A stretch of DNA of 64,000 nucleotides. Origin: Pseudovibrio ascidiaceicola. GTDB lineage: Bacteria; Pseudomonadota; Alphaproteobacteria; Rhizobiales; Stappiaceae. Where the stretch lies: positions 1 through 64,000 of the forward strand of contig NZ_FOSK01000010.1 in the NCBI RefSeq assembly GCF_900114245.1. The letters run 5' to 3'. Shown piece by piece: positions 1 through 9,300 of the stretch; position 1 is the stretch's first letter, and each line of letters opens with the position of its first letter. The notes under the pieces are model-generated. The model saw nothing but the letters and a program-made list of their open reading frames with translations. It had not been told where the DNA came from and searched no databases. The translations under genes and the position numbers were made by a program.

Positions 1-930
1 GTGACCGGCCCTGAGGGCGAAGAGATCTACTGTGATGAGCATGGCCGGGTCAAAGTCTGGTTCCCGTGGGATCGCCACGGCGCCAAGAACGACACTTCAT
101 CTTGCTGGATCCGCGTGTCCTCCAACTGGGCTGGCGCCAGCTGGGGCCACATCGCCATCCCCCGCATCGGCCACGAAGTCATCGTAGACTTCCTCGAAGG
201 CGACCCTGATCAACCCATCATCACAGGGCGGACCTACCACAACAACAACAAGAGTCCCTACAGCCTGCCGGACTTTAAAACGGTTATGACAATCAAGTCG
301 GATACTCACAAGGGTGTGGGTTCGAACGAGTTGCGGTTTGAAGATCAGGCCGGGATGGAGCAAGTATATGTCCATGCCCAAAAAGATCAGGACATCATTG
401 TCGAGAATGACCGGCGTGAACATATTCGGCATGACCGGCATCAGATTGTCGAGAACAACCGACACCTGCTGGTCAAGAACAACCATTATCAGCACATAGC
501 AAAAGATGAATATCGTCGCATTGATAATGAGACGAACTGGATCTTCGGCGGCAAACTGCTTTTCAAGGTCTATAACGCCCTGCATACAACGGTTTACGGA
601 GCTGTCGTAAACAGTTTTCGTGCCAACCGGTCCACCATGATCAAGGGATCGGACAGTCTCAAGGTTGAAGGAGGCTCGACGACGACCATTTTGGGCAAGA
701 CCACGGTCAAGGCACCTAATATTGTTCTGGAAGGCACCGAAGAACTGACCATCAAAGGGCCGGGTGGTTTCGTCAAGATTGATTCCGGCGGGGTTACGAT
801 TGTCGGCAACAAAGTGAAGATCAACCAGGGTGGTAGCCCGGGGACGGCGGCGGATGCCGCCCCACCACCGCCTGAAGAGCCAACGGACCCGAAAGCTGCT
901 GAGCTTGCAACCGACCGAGGATACAGGTGA
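1..930 (+). CDS. vgrG: T6SS spike protein VgrG, C-terminal part (5' end outside window)
   Basis: This is the 3' part of a VgrG gene; the frame is open at base 1, so the true start lies upstream. VgrG trimers form the puncturing tip of the type VI secretion tube. The visible part begins in the gp5-like OB-fold region ([20 protein letters not shown], then [20 protein letters not shown], roughly residues 4-80 of this fragment). It is followed by the charged repeats typical of the beta-helical needle ([16 protein letters not shown] and similar) and a proline-rich end (APPPPEEP) that probably contacts a cargo or PAAR protein. Its stop is 1 nt before the DUF4123 gene, the usual vgrG-adaptor-effector order. 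The family call is secure; the missing N-terminal half is not visible. Confidence 0.93.
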   Translation: MTGPEGEEIYCDEHGRVKVWFPWDRHGAKNDTSSCWIRVSSNWAGASWGHIAIPRIGHEVIVDFLEGDPDQPIITGRTYHNNNKSPYSLPDFKTVMTIKSDTHKGVGSNELRFEDQAGMEQVYVHAQKDQDIIVENDRREHIRHDRHQIVENNRHLLVKNNHYQHIAKDEYRRIDNETNWIFGGKLLFKVYNALHTTVYGAVVNSFRANRSTMIKGSDSLKVEGGSTTTILGKTTVKAPNIVLEGTEELTIKGPGGFVKIDSGGVTIVGNKVKINQGGSPGTAADAAPPPPEEPTDPKAAELATDRGYR

Positions 931-931
931 T

Positions 932-1852
932 ATGGCGTTGTCCTATACCAATATCCCTGACCATGTCAGCTGGGATGATCTGGCATCTCTTCGTGATGAC
1001 GGCAGATTGTTTGCTCTTGTCGATGCCTGCGGGAACAAGGATGTTCCTGGACATGTGGCTGATCTGAAAGAGGATGGCTTTTGTCTCTATGAGGAGCTGG
1101 CTGAGGATTATTACAATACGGAAGCGCCCCATCTTGTCCGACCCAAGGACGAGATGTGGGAGCATATTGTTAGCCTGACGCAAAGTGATGATGCTTGGGG
1201 CTTCTTTCTCGAGACATCTGAGAGGGTTGCTACGTCCCATCTCGTTCAGCATTGGCGGAATTGGGTAAATGTCTATCCGCCCAAAGGGAACACAACTGTT
1301 CTCTTCCGTTTCTACGACCCGCGCCTTCTCGAAACATTTTTGAGCTCAATGACACCAGAAATGGCCCAAGCCTTCTGTGGTGATTTAGGGGCTTTCCATA
1401 TCGCACCGAACAGCAAGGACAAACGCTTTTATACCTATCGCATCAATCACACCGAAGAAGCCGGGATTGCCAGCCTTCCGCCCTACCGGGTAGGTGCCAG
1501 GCAGTTCGAGGCATTGCGGGGCAAGCAGACTGAGCTTCGGCATGAACGCATTTTGGATTTTCTGCGTAAGGGCTTTGGTGAAAAGTTGACTGACCGCGGT
1601 GATAAGGACTTGCTGGCACTCGTTGCAAGATCGGAGAAAACCGCCAAAAAGCTTGGATTTGAAATGGAACGGGACAAGGTGAAGTTCATTGTCCTGACGA
1701 CTGCTTTTGGTGAGGGCTTCCACGAAAATGGCGTACTGCCAGAGGCGAAGTCCATTCTTTCCGGGCCAGATTTTATGTCCGGGCAATCAAAAATCGAACG
1801 ATTGACGCAGGTGGCCAGGCGCAAGGATGCGTCCAGGCTGGGTGCAGCATAG
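932..1852 (+). CDS. DUF4123 T6SS adaptor (Tap/TEC-type chaperone)
   Basis: A 306-residue DUF4123 protein. Members of this family (Tap-1/TEC) load a specific effector onto the cognate VgrG and are not themselves secreted. The domain fills the N-terminal half: LFALVDACGNKDV, the ETSERVATSHLVQHWRNW segment and the VLFRFYDPRLLETFL motif are characteristic. I chose the ATG at 932 because it follows vgrG by 1 nt and has an AGGTGA ribosome site; an upstream in-frame start at 830 would overlap vgrG by 100 nt and encode an unrelated basic stretch. The next gene, 1863-3221, is the likely client by position. Confidence 0.88.
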   Translation: MALSYTNIPDHVSWDDLASLRDDGRLFALVDACGNKDVPGHVADLKEDGFCLYEELAEDYYNTEAPHLVRPKDEMWEHIVSLTQSDDAWGFFLETSERVATSHLVQHWRNWVNVYPPKGNTTVLFRFYDPRLLETFLSSMTPEMAQAFCGDLGAFHIAPNSKDKRFYTYRINHTEEAGIASLPPYRVGARQFEALRGKQTELRHERILDFLRKGFGEKLTDRGDKDLLALVARSEKTAKKLGFEMERDKVKFIVLTTAFGEGFHENGVLPEAKSILSGPDFMSGQSKIERLTQVARRKDASRLGAA

Positions 1853-1862
1853 GACAGGGGCA

Positions 1863-3221
1863 ATGACACAGGCAGAAACAGCAGGCGGTCAGCCAACCGG
1901 AGATGTGATTGACCTGGCTGATCTTGATTTTTCAACGGTCAAAGAGCACCCAGATCGGATTTGTGACCATTGTCCGAATGCAATGGCCCTTTTTGTTCAT
2001 TATGAAGATTTTTTCCCGTCTCCAGGGGCTCCGTTTCATTTGATTATGGAGGGGGGCGCCGAGACCAACGGCACCTGTGGTGACAATGGTTTTGTGGCGA
2101 TTCATGGCCTGCCAAACGAGGCGGCTCTGGTGCTGGTCGGCGAGGATGCCATTGAATACAAGCCGGAAAACCAACAGAAGCGGAATCCGGATTATCTGAA
2201 AAACCAGGATATTGTTCGTGCGCGTCTTGCGCGGGATGAAGCGGAGCGCATGCGCGACGAGATTGACGGTACTGCGCTTGGTCGCCTGTTTGGTGGGCTG
2301 GACGATGATACACAGCGAAAAGTCAATGAATATAAACGGATTGAGGAAAACGCGAGAAATACCCTACGGAAACTGGATGCTGATGATGAAAGTTGGTTTG
2401 GTTGGATATGGGGTGCGCTGCAAGGAGAGTGGAATGACAATCCGACAACCGGGCAGATTATCTTCGATGCAGCGCTGACGGCAATTCCTATTATCGATCA
2501 GGTTGGCGATCTCAGGGATGTTTCTGCGATTGTGCTCAAGCTTTGTGACAGCAAGGTGCGGGAGGAAGAAGGCTGGTTGCTGTGGCTATCGCTAGGTATT
2601 TGCACCATCGGGCTGGTCCCTACTGTTGGATCGGTCGTCAAGGGGGTTTTAAAAACCATTTTCAATGCCTGCAAACCGTTTTTGAAGGCGACAGGCGATT
2701 TCCTGAAATCCTTCAAGAAGGCCGCATCACCAGAAATGATCAATTCTGTCATGGCTGTGGCACGCTTCTTTTCTTCCGGCAATGCCGTCAAATGGCTTCA
2801 GGACCTGGCGGCCGATTTTCAGAAACTGATCAAGGAGGCTATGGGCCTCTTCAAAAAGTTTCTGGCTACCATGCAGCAACAAGCCAGCAAGGCGCTGGCA
2901 GAAGCACGGGCAAGCTGGACCTTGTGGGGATTGCGTGACACCTCTGGGTTGATCAAGGCAGCGGAACTGGCAGTTAGCAAGATTGTAGAATTCGCATCCA
3001 AGGCAGTTGGTATGGTTGAGAAAGCACTCGGAAAGCTTGACGAAGTGTTTCAGGAGTTCGTTCGCAAGATCATCAAATTCGTGGTTGGCAATCTGCATGA
3101 TGAAGACACGATCAAGGCCCTAACAAAAGAGGTGGCGAAGATTTTCAAAAATGCTGCGGCTAGTGGTGGGACGGCAGCTACAACTGCGACCGCATTACCG
3201 GCCATTATAGCACCTGAATAG
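1863..3221 (+). CDS. T6SS effector carrier / pre-toxin protein with hydrophobic hairpin
   Basis: A 452-residue protein directly downstream of the DUF4123 adaptor, so probably its client. Residues about 30-100 look like a compact beta-rich domain with four cysteines (CDHC near 34-37, C72 and nearby). Residues 105-180 are charged and helical. Residues 200-265 hold a segment I recognise from polymorphic T6SS effectors: ALTAIPIIDQVGDLRDV followed by a hydrophobic stretch ending GLVPTVGSVVKGVLK. The rest is long amphipathic helix, ending in an Ala/Thr-rich tail. There is no catalytic motif and no toxin domain at the C terminus; the nuclease is a separate gene 11 nt downstream and out of frame. The ATG at 1863 follows a GGGG ribosome site. 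The delivery role is inference. Confidence 0.7.
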   Translation: MTQAETAGGQPTGDVIDLADLDFSTVKEHPDRICDHCPNAMALFVHYEDFFPSPGAPFHLIMEGGAETNGTCGDNGFVAIHGLPNEAALVLVGEDAIEYKPENQQKRNPDYLKNQDIVRARLARDEAERMRDEIDGTALGRLFGGLDDDTQRKVNEYKRIEENARNTLRKLDADDESWFGWIWGALQGEWNDNPTTGQIIFDAALTAIPIIDQVGDLRDVSAIVLKLCDSKVREEEGWLLWLSLGICTIGLVPTVGSVVKGVLKTIFNACKPFLKATGDFLKSFKKAASPEMINSVMAVARFFSSGNAVKWLQDLAADFQKLIKEAMGLFKKFLATMQQQASKALAEARASWTLWGLRDTSGLIKAAELAVSKIVEFASKAVGMVEKALGKLDEVFQEFVRKIIKFVVGNLHDEDTIKALTKEVAKIFKNAAASGGTAATTATALPAIIAPE

Positions 3222-3232
3222 GGGAGGTTGAT

Positions 3233-3949
3233 ATGGGATTGAAGCCTAGAACGGCCGCTCTTAGAAGAGGTGGCAAAAAAGCTTCCGAACAGCCCGCAGT
3301 GACCAATCACATGATGGAGGGAAAAGCTCCCGATGTTCTTAATACTTCATCGTCTGGCGCGGCAAAAAAAGCGACTAGTACAAGCCCTTTCAAAAAATAC
3401 AAAAATGGTGAGGAAATTCCATGGCCGGCCGGGAAGCCGAAAGGGGAGATTTGGGACCCAGTGAAAACAACTGGAGTTCGCAAAGTTACGAGAGTGCCCG
3501 GTGGGATGCGTATGGAGATGACACCTCCACCTGAACTCAAGAAACGATTTGGTCTAAAAGAGGGTGAGAATGTCAGCATTAAATATGATGATAATGGCTA
3601 TCCAGACTTCAAGTCTGTTCGCAAAGAACCAGGTGGCGAAACTTTGGATGCAGTAAAGGCTCCAGAAAGTGGGGATGTAAAAATTGATTATGGTAAGGAT
3701 AGGGCGGAAGACTTCACCAGAGCGAACAAAGAGCTTGTAGACGAAGATACTGAATTGGCGGAAAAAGCTGGAGCTATAAAAAAAGATGGAAAGGCTAGAA
3801 GACGTAAGTTGGATAAAAAGGATCCCGATGACAAAAAACCAGTGTATACATGGCATCATCATGAAGATGGGACGTCTATGTTGCTGGTGGACTATTGGGT
3901 TCATAAATTATTTGGCCATTCGGGTGGTAGGGCTGAACATAAAAAATAA
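3233..3949 (+). CDS. HNH/EndoVII-type (WHH) nuclease toxin, T6SS-associated
   Basis: A 238-residue basic protein ending in a WHH-type HNH nuclease module. The motif is at residues 206-232: TWHHH, an acidic loop, MLLV (216-219), H224 and HSGG (229-232). The preceding region (NGYPDFKSV, then RAEDFTRANKEL) is the usual lead-in of this toxin family. Such domains cut DNA or RNA in a rival cell. The gene has its own strong ribosome site (GGGGAGG) and ATG, so it is a separate gene and not a frameshifted tail of the carrier. It is followed by a likely immunity gene. Codon use is more A/T-rich than in the flanking core genes, which suggests transfer. Confidence 0.8.
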   Translation: MGLKPRTAALRRGGKKASEQPAVTNHMMEGKAPDVLNTSSSGAAKKATSTSPFKKYKNGEEIPWPAGKPKGEIWDPVKTTGVRKVTRVPGGMRMEMTPPPELKKRFGLKEGENVSIKYDDNGYPDFKSVRKEPGGETLDAVKAPESGDVKIDYGKDRAEDFTRANKELVDEDTELAEKAGAIKKDGKARRRKLDKKDPDDKKPVYTWHHHEDGTSMLLVDYWVHKLFGHSGGRAEHKK

Positions 3950-3960
3950 TGTGAGTAATA

Positions 3961-4512
3961 ATGCAGACTATAAAATTTGGATATCCGGATTCAAACGAGC
4001 AGCTGGACATAGGGATTGCCTATCATGAAAAGGCATTCGAGTTCAGCTTTCAGGATCATGAAAGCCTGAAGCAATATCTGGACTTTTGCAAGGAAAATGG
4101 AACAGGATCTGATCCTCTTCCCTGCTGTTTTGAGAAAGATAATGAATCTCTTTATATTGATTTTTTTGCGCGTATTGCTCCGCATCCAGAGTATGGATTT
4201 GAGTCTGCGACCACGGTTGTTTCTTGTACAAAACAGCTTGAAGGTTCAATGATACGAGGCAATGTCAATGATGCTCTTATTATTGCGTATGGCACTCATT
4301 TATCGATTGGATTGGTTATCAGGGGCAAGTGTATTGGTAAGGTGTTTGCGCTTGAGGATATCAAGCCTCTAGTTCTTGATGATGATATGGATGACATACC
4401 CTCTGATATTGAAGGCATAACCAAACTCGGCGATAGTTTTGAAGAATTTATCGATGCCCTTACAGCAGATGAGGATGATATTGAGGAATGGAAAGAGGAT
4501 CACGGTGAGTAA
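3961..4512 (+). CDS. probable immunity protein for the WHH toxin (family not recognised)
   Basis: A 183-residue acidic protein starting 11 nt after the toxin stop. It has no signal peptide or membrane segment, and its last 35 residues are very acidic (DDDMDDIP, TADEDDIEEWKEDHGE). An acidic cytoplasmic protein next to a basic nuclease is the usual immunity arrangement. The end (GDSFEEFIDALT) recalls the C-terminal helix of SUKH/SMI1 proteins, but the SUKH core is not obvious, so I leave the family open. The role is inferred from position and charge alone. Confidence 0.6.
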   Translation: MQTIKFGYPDSNEQLDIGIAYHEKAFEFSFQDHESLKQYLDFCKENGTGSDPLPCCFEKDNESLYIDFFARIAPHPEYGFESATTVVSCTKQLEGSMIRGNVNDALIIAYGTHLSIGLVIRGKCIGKVFALEDIKPLVLDDDMDDIPSDIEGITKLGDSFEEFIDALTADEDDIEEWKEDHGE

Positions 4513-4709
4513 CCTTCTGTTCAAACAGGGGGTATGGGGAGCTGGGGATACCAGCACGAGAAGGGCAATATAAGTGACGTGTTCTTTCGCGGTGATTTAA
4601 GCTTGAACCAGAAATTTTGAGAGAATTCAGGCCCGTTAGATTTGGTTTTGTCAGGGCTCGTTGCGGGCTTCATCGGATTTTGATTTTTTGATTTTGAAGG
4701 AGAGGCGAA

Positions 4710-5576
4710 ATGCCAAAAGCAGCACGATTGGGAGATATTGGAGCAGGCCATGGCTGTTTTCCTCCGACACCGGCTATTAGCGGTTCAGGCGATACCTTCA
4801 TTAATGGCAGAAAGGCCGTAAGGCTAGGTGATGCGTTTGCTCCGCATGGCTGCCCCCAATGCCCTCCTCATCCACGTTCTCTGTCTGCCGGGTCTGCTAC
4901 CGTATTCATCAACGGCAAAAAAGCAGGACGTGTGGGGGATAGTATCGGCTGTGGCGGCTCTGTTTCAGCCGGCTCCGGTGATACCTTTATTGGTGATGTG
5001 GGAATGGGTGGTCCTCTGAAGAGCTGCATGAAAGGCGCAAAGGATAATGCATCGCCCTTGCTGGATCCGGGTTTGAGCAGGCTGGAAGATCCTGCGTCGG
5101 TCGAATTACTCGCCTTCAAGGAGGCTCTGTCTATGCCAGTGCCTGAGCTAGGTGCATTCGTGCAGGATCAGCTCACTTCAATTCTTGAAAGTGGAATTCA
5201 AGACATCCTTTCCCACCATGTTGCCTCGCATCTTCCCAAAGTTGGGCTGGATAGCCTGACGAATAAAGCTCTTGATACGCTCAAAACCAAGGCATTACAC
5301 AGCGACGCCCTGATCGGTGCCCTGAAAGGCAAGGTGCCGGAAGTTACCTCTCAGGCTGTCTCCCGTGTTTCGCAGAATTTTTCCGATGCCGTGTCGTCTG
5401 AGACATCACTGGGGGAGCCATTGTCTGCGACTATACCGAATATTCCCGATAATCCGTTAGTGGCGGGATTGCATGATCTGGCCCAATCCGGAAACCCGGC
5501 AAAGCTGGATTCTGTATTGCGTCCGCAGGCCTCGGATATGTGTGTAAAGCTCATGGCAAATGCCTGTGGTCTCTGA
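4710..5576 (+). CDS. PAAR-domain T6SS tip protein
   Basis: A 288-residue protein whose first ~100 residues form a PAAR domain: PKAARLGDIGAGHGC, then FINGRKAVRLGD, FINGKKAGRVGDSIGCGG and SAGSGDTFIGD, with Cys/His residues that would hold the tip metal. PAAR proteins cap the VgrG spike and carry effectors. Residues 120-288 are a helical extension without a recognised toxin motif. The gene has a clear AAGGAGAGG ribosome site. A small WHH nuclease fragment and a SUKH gene follow at once, so the extension may be an adaptor for that cargo (inference). Confidence 0.88.
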   Translation: MPKAARLGDIGAGHGCFPPTPAISGSGDTFINGRKAVRLGDAFAPHGCPQCPPHPRSLSAGSATVFINGKKAGRVGDSIGCGGSVSAGSGDTFIGDVGMGGPLKSCMKGAKDNASPLLDPGLSRLEDPASVELLAFKEALSMPVPELGAFVQDQLTSILESGIQDILSHHVASHLPKVGLDSLTNKALDTLKTKALHSDALIGALKGKVPEVTSQAVSRVSQNFSDAVSSETSLGEPLSATIPNIPDNPLVAGLHDLAQSGNPAKLDSVLRPQASDMCVKLMANACGL

Positions 5577-5709
5577 GTTTACCCGAACGTAGTTGAAGTT
5601 TAATCGGTCTTCACGCCTTCACAAATTGATTTTAAGGGTGCAGACACGAACATGCATGCAAGAAACAGGTCGGATTGGATCTGTCAAAGCGAGATTAAAA
5701 GAGAAAAAT

Positions 5710-5922
5710 ATGACTGTATCAAAGACAGCTAAACCCAGTCGGGTACGTGACTGTTACATGGCAAACCAGCATGCAGGGCATGTCAGAACTCCAAAGGGGT
5801 TTACCTGGCACCATGATGGCGCCAATCCGGGTACATTGCAACTTGTCGATTCCAGCATGCATAACGCCTTTCCTCACTCCGGTGGTGTTTCGGTAATCAA
5901 GGAGCAACTGAAGAATGGCTAA
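5710..5922 (+). CDS. short WHH nuclease toxin module (orphan or truncated)
   Basis: A 70-residue frame (in-frame alternatives: ATG 5656 or TTG 5593) carrying GFTWHHDG, LQLVD, MH and PHSGG. This is the same spacing of Trp-His-His, LxLV, His and HSGG as in the toxin at 3233-3949. The TWHH residues are 32-35 counted from 5710, and the conserved histidines are 51 and 56. The N-terminal part expected in a full toxin is missing or minimal, so this is either a bare catalytic module or the surviving tail of a larger effector. The stop overlaps the SUKH start by 8 nt (ATGGCTAA), which implies translational coupling with the immunity gene. Confidence 0.65.
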   Translation: MTVSKTAKPSRVRDCYMANQHAGHVRTPKGFTWHHDGANPGTLQLVDSSMHNAFPHSGGVSVIKEQLKNG

Positions 5923-6379
5923 GGCAGTGATATTGGACGCTTCCACCGGGCTTGATGAAGCAGCTCTTGCATCTTTGGAAAAGAAACTAGGGTTTGCTCT
6001 GCCAGCAGATTACCGGTCGTTTTTGTCTCAGCACAATGGCGGTAGGCCGGTACCAGAATGCTTCTCGTTTCTTGATGATGATGGTCCCTATAGCGACTCT
6101 TTGGTGGACTGGTTTTTGTCAGTGGGAACTGATGATCCGTCAGATTTACTGGATTATTGTTCCATGTATGTCGAGGACGAGCGTGTTCCATCCCATATGC
6201 TTCCCATTGCGCATGATCCGTTCGGTAATCTGATCCTGCTGTCCTTGTCTGGAGATGATGCAGGCGCGATATATTTCTGGGATCATGAAAATGAAGGGGA
6301 CGCTGATTACAGCAATCTGAATTATATCGGGAAAAACTTGGATCATTTCCTTGAACGTCTCTTCAGCTTTCAGGGCTGA
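5915..6379 (+). CDS. SUKH (SMI1/KNR4-family) immunity protein
   Basis: A 154-residue SUKH-superfamily protein. It shows the typical start (AALASLEKKLGFALPADYRSFL followed by HNGG), the mid segment (MLPIAHDPFGNLILLSLSGDDAG then IYFWDHE) and the closing helix (NLDHFLERL). SUKH proteins neutralise nuclease and other toxins of polymorphic toxin systems. It overlaps the WHH module by 8 nt, so that module is its probable target. The Rhs-like gene starts 3 nt after its stop, so the three genes read as one transcript. Confidence 0.85.
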   Translation: MAKAVILDASTGLDEAALASLEKKLGFALPADYRSFLSQHNGGRPVPECFSFLDDDGPYSDSLVDWFLSVGTDDPSDLLDYCSMYVEDERVPSHMLPIAHDPFGNLILLSLSGDDAGAIYFWDHENEGDADYSNLNYIGKNLDHFLERLFSFQG

Positions 6380-6382
6380 CAT

Positions 6383-9300
6383 ATGTCCGTACTTTATGAC
6401 CTTTATGATTATCGAGGGCAGAGGCCTGGAAGCACCCGGCTTGTGGATTCAATTTTCAATCCTGTCTCCGGTGAAGCGACCTTTTCCAGAACTGATCTTT
6501 ATTATCCGGGAAAAATTCCCCTCTTTCTGACCTCAACCTGGCAGTCCATGTCACTTTTCAGCGGACAGACTGGCGAGGGATGGATTGATAACTGGAGCCT
6601 GTATGTTCTGCCGGGCCCGGAATGGTTGAGCCTTCACCTGCCAACGGGTGAGATCGCACGCTTCCAGATACCCTGGTCTGGGGGAATTTCCACCAATCCT
6701 GTTGTAAAGGACTGGAAACTTGAAATCCTGAATATGCGCCCGACCTTTCGGGTAGCAGGGGGATTGTTTTACGAGTTTGGTTTGTCGGACGGTAAAAAAG
6801 TTTTTCTGCGCAGGCTATATAATGAAGCTGGCGATGAAATCCGTTTCAAACGATCAGCATATGGAAATTTGACCAGTGTTTCCCGCAGCGACGGGCTGCA
6901 TCTTGATACTCATTGTGATGATTTGCAGATCAATCGGATAAGCAAACGGGATCGGGTAACCGGTCAACTAAAGGATGTTGGTTCCTATCGATATGATGAT
7001 GATGGCAGGCTTGTACAGGTTCGCTCGGAATATGCCGGAGAGTGGGCCTATATGTATAATGAAGACGGGAAGCTTACCCACCGGGTGAGACCTTCAGGTG
7101 CGTTTGAAGCCTTGCAGCTAGATAGTGATAACCGGCTTTTGAACAGGCGCTTCAGGCATGGCATGGCACCGTTGGAGTGTGCCTATCCAGCCACTGACAA
7201 GACGGTAATCCGCCGTGGTGGAGACGCAATAACCGAATTCAGCATTGATTGTGACCAAGCAGTTCTTTCCTCTTTCAAGTTGGCAGATGGGCGAACCGTT
7301 ACCTATCACTGGCAAGATGGCCGCTTGCATAGGGTGGAGGCAGGTGAAGATACAAGTCTGGAATTCTCGTATGAGGATGAATGGGGCCTGCTTGCGTCAA
7401 TAGGGGATGGTGATCAGGAGCTTTTGAGAATTGGTTATGACGATGCCGGAAATCCGCTTTCGATGAATTTCCGGGGTCTGGAATGGTTGCTGAAGTATGA
7501 TCAAGATACGAAAGCCCTGTCGGAACTTATAACGCCAGATACCAGCTTCAGCTTCACTGACGGGGTGATACAAACACCTCGATTAGCCCCATATTCTCCA
7601 TCAGAGTTATTCGGTTCTTTAGCTGAGATTGTACGAAAAAGGTCTTTGTCGGTAGCTGGTCTCATTGAATTGCCGCAGTCTGTTAAAGAGGGTAGAGCTG
7701 AGATATTGCTTGCCCATATGCATGATATTCTTTCGGCTCCTGTTGAAAGAACCACCTGGCGGGCAGCTCTTTCCGGGGATTCTTCTTGTATTCATGTAGA
7801 TTTGCCTCATAATCTTCTGGACCGTATGTCCAGTTTGTTTCATGCGGCTTTTCTGGGGGTATCCGAGCCTTTGTTGTCTCCTTTTTCCTCCAATGTGGTG
7901 CCTGTATCGCATCTTCAGTTTTACCATGCTGATAATCACTCTGATTTTGTCGAGATTGGAACCGAAGTTATTGGTCGGGATGTCTTTGGTCGACCGGTCG
8001 GTTTGGAGGATCGCTCCGTCGAAGTGGGTTTCAGTCGTTCCGGGTTTATAAATGATCTTGCAGTTGCAGGTAGTTCCGAGGAATGGACCTTTTCCTCAAC
8101 GGGTGCTGATGTGTTTGACATTGCCCGAACAGCTCATTTGGCAAGATCTGAACAATCTGATGGAAACATCAAAACCAGTGTCCATCAATGGGATGCAAAC
8201 TTGACTGACCAACCTCAGCAATCGCTGGATGCTGCGTTTGATGGCGTTGGTCGCCTTTGCAATTTGACCGATGGTCAGCAGGTTCTCAAAAGAAATTATT
8301 TGGGTACACTTCTTGATACGGAACAGATTGACGACAGGGTTTTTCGCTACACCTATGATGATACTGGTCGGTTAAGTGCTGTTACAAGTGATCACTTTTT
8401 TGCTCAGTTTGAGAGGGACGAGGGTTGCGACATCCTAAAACTGAATGGGCAAAAATTTAAATGCTATTCAGATCAAAGCTGGCAAGTTATCGACGATCCT
8501 GACCACGCGATTTTTCGATTCAATACCGAAACTGACTATGTAACCGGAATTGTCCAATCGGGGACTATTGATAATCAGCATGGCATTCAAACCAGTTTTT
8601 CAAGGAGATTTTCCGACAAGGAAGGCGAATGCATCGACGCTTCAGGAACAGATCGCTACACATTAAGAGCAAATGGGTTTGTCTGCGAAAGTGCAGGTTT
8701 CTACCTAAATGTGAACCAAGTGGATGATTATTTGAGGATTGACTTGAATGGTCAGGAACTGCTGATCATAGATCATGGTGACCGGTTTGCTCTGGAGTCC
8801 AAAGGTCGAGAAGTGGCATTTAATACTCAGCATAATCCTGCTGGGGCTGTTCAAACCGTGACGCTCGTTGCGGATGACCGGGATATTCTATGCTACGAAT
8901 TTGATCGTGATGTTGTTGGTAGGGTTAAGTCCATTCGATTTTCCAACTTGCTTCCAGGATTTTTGCAAAACTCAAGGGCAAGTAATCTTCATGATGAGGT
9001 AGATCTGAATTATACTCTTACGGGTCAGATTTGCGATGTCAAAATAAAGGAAATCGGGGGAACACGACGCTTCTGTAGCCCTTATTATGCTGCAGGACAT
9101 CGCTGGTTTATGATGCTGGATAATGAACCGGTTTCGTGTCTACCTTGTATGAATGGGGTGCTGCTCAGAACCGACGATAAGACACGCTATACCTTTCCTT
9201 TCGATCACACTCTTTTCGGTGCTGATGCTTCTTCGCGAATAGCCGTACGTATGTCGAAACTGAACAGCTTTGGAATGTTTAGTGGTATGTTTTTTGTCCT

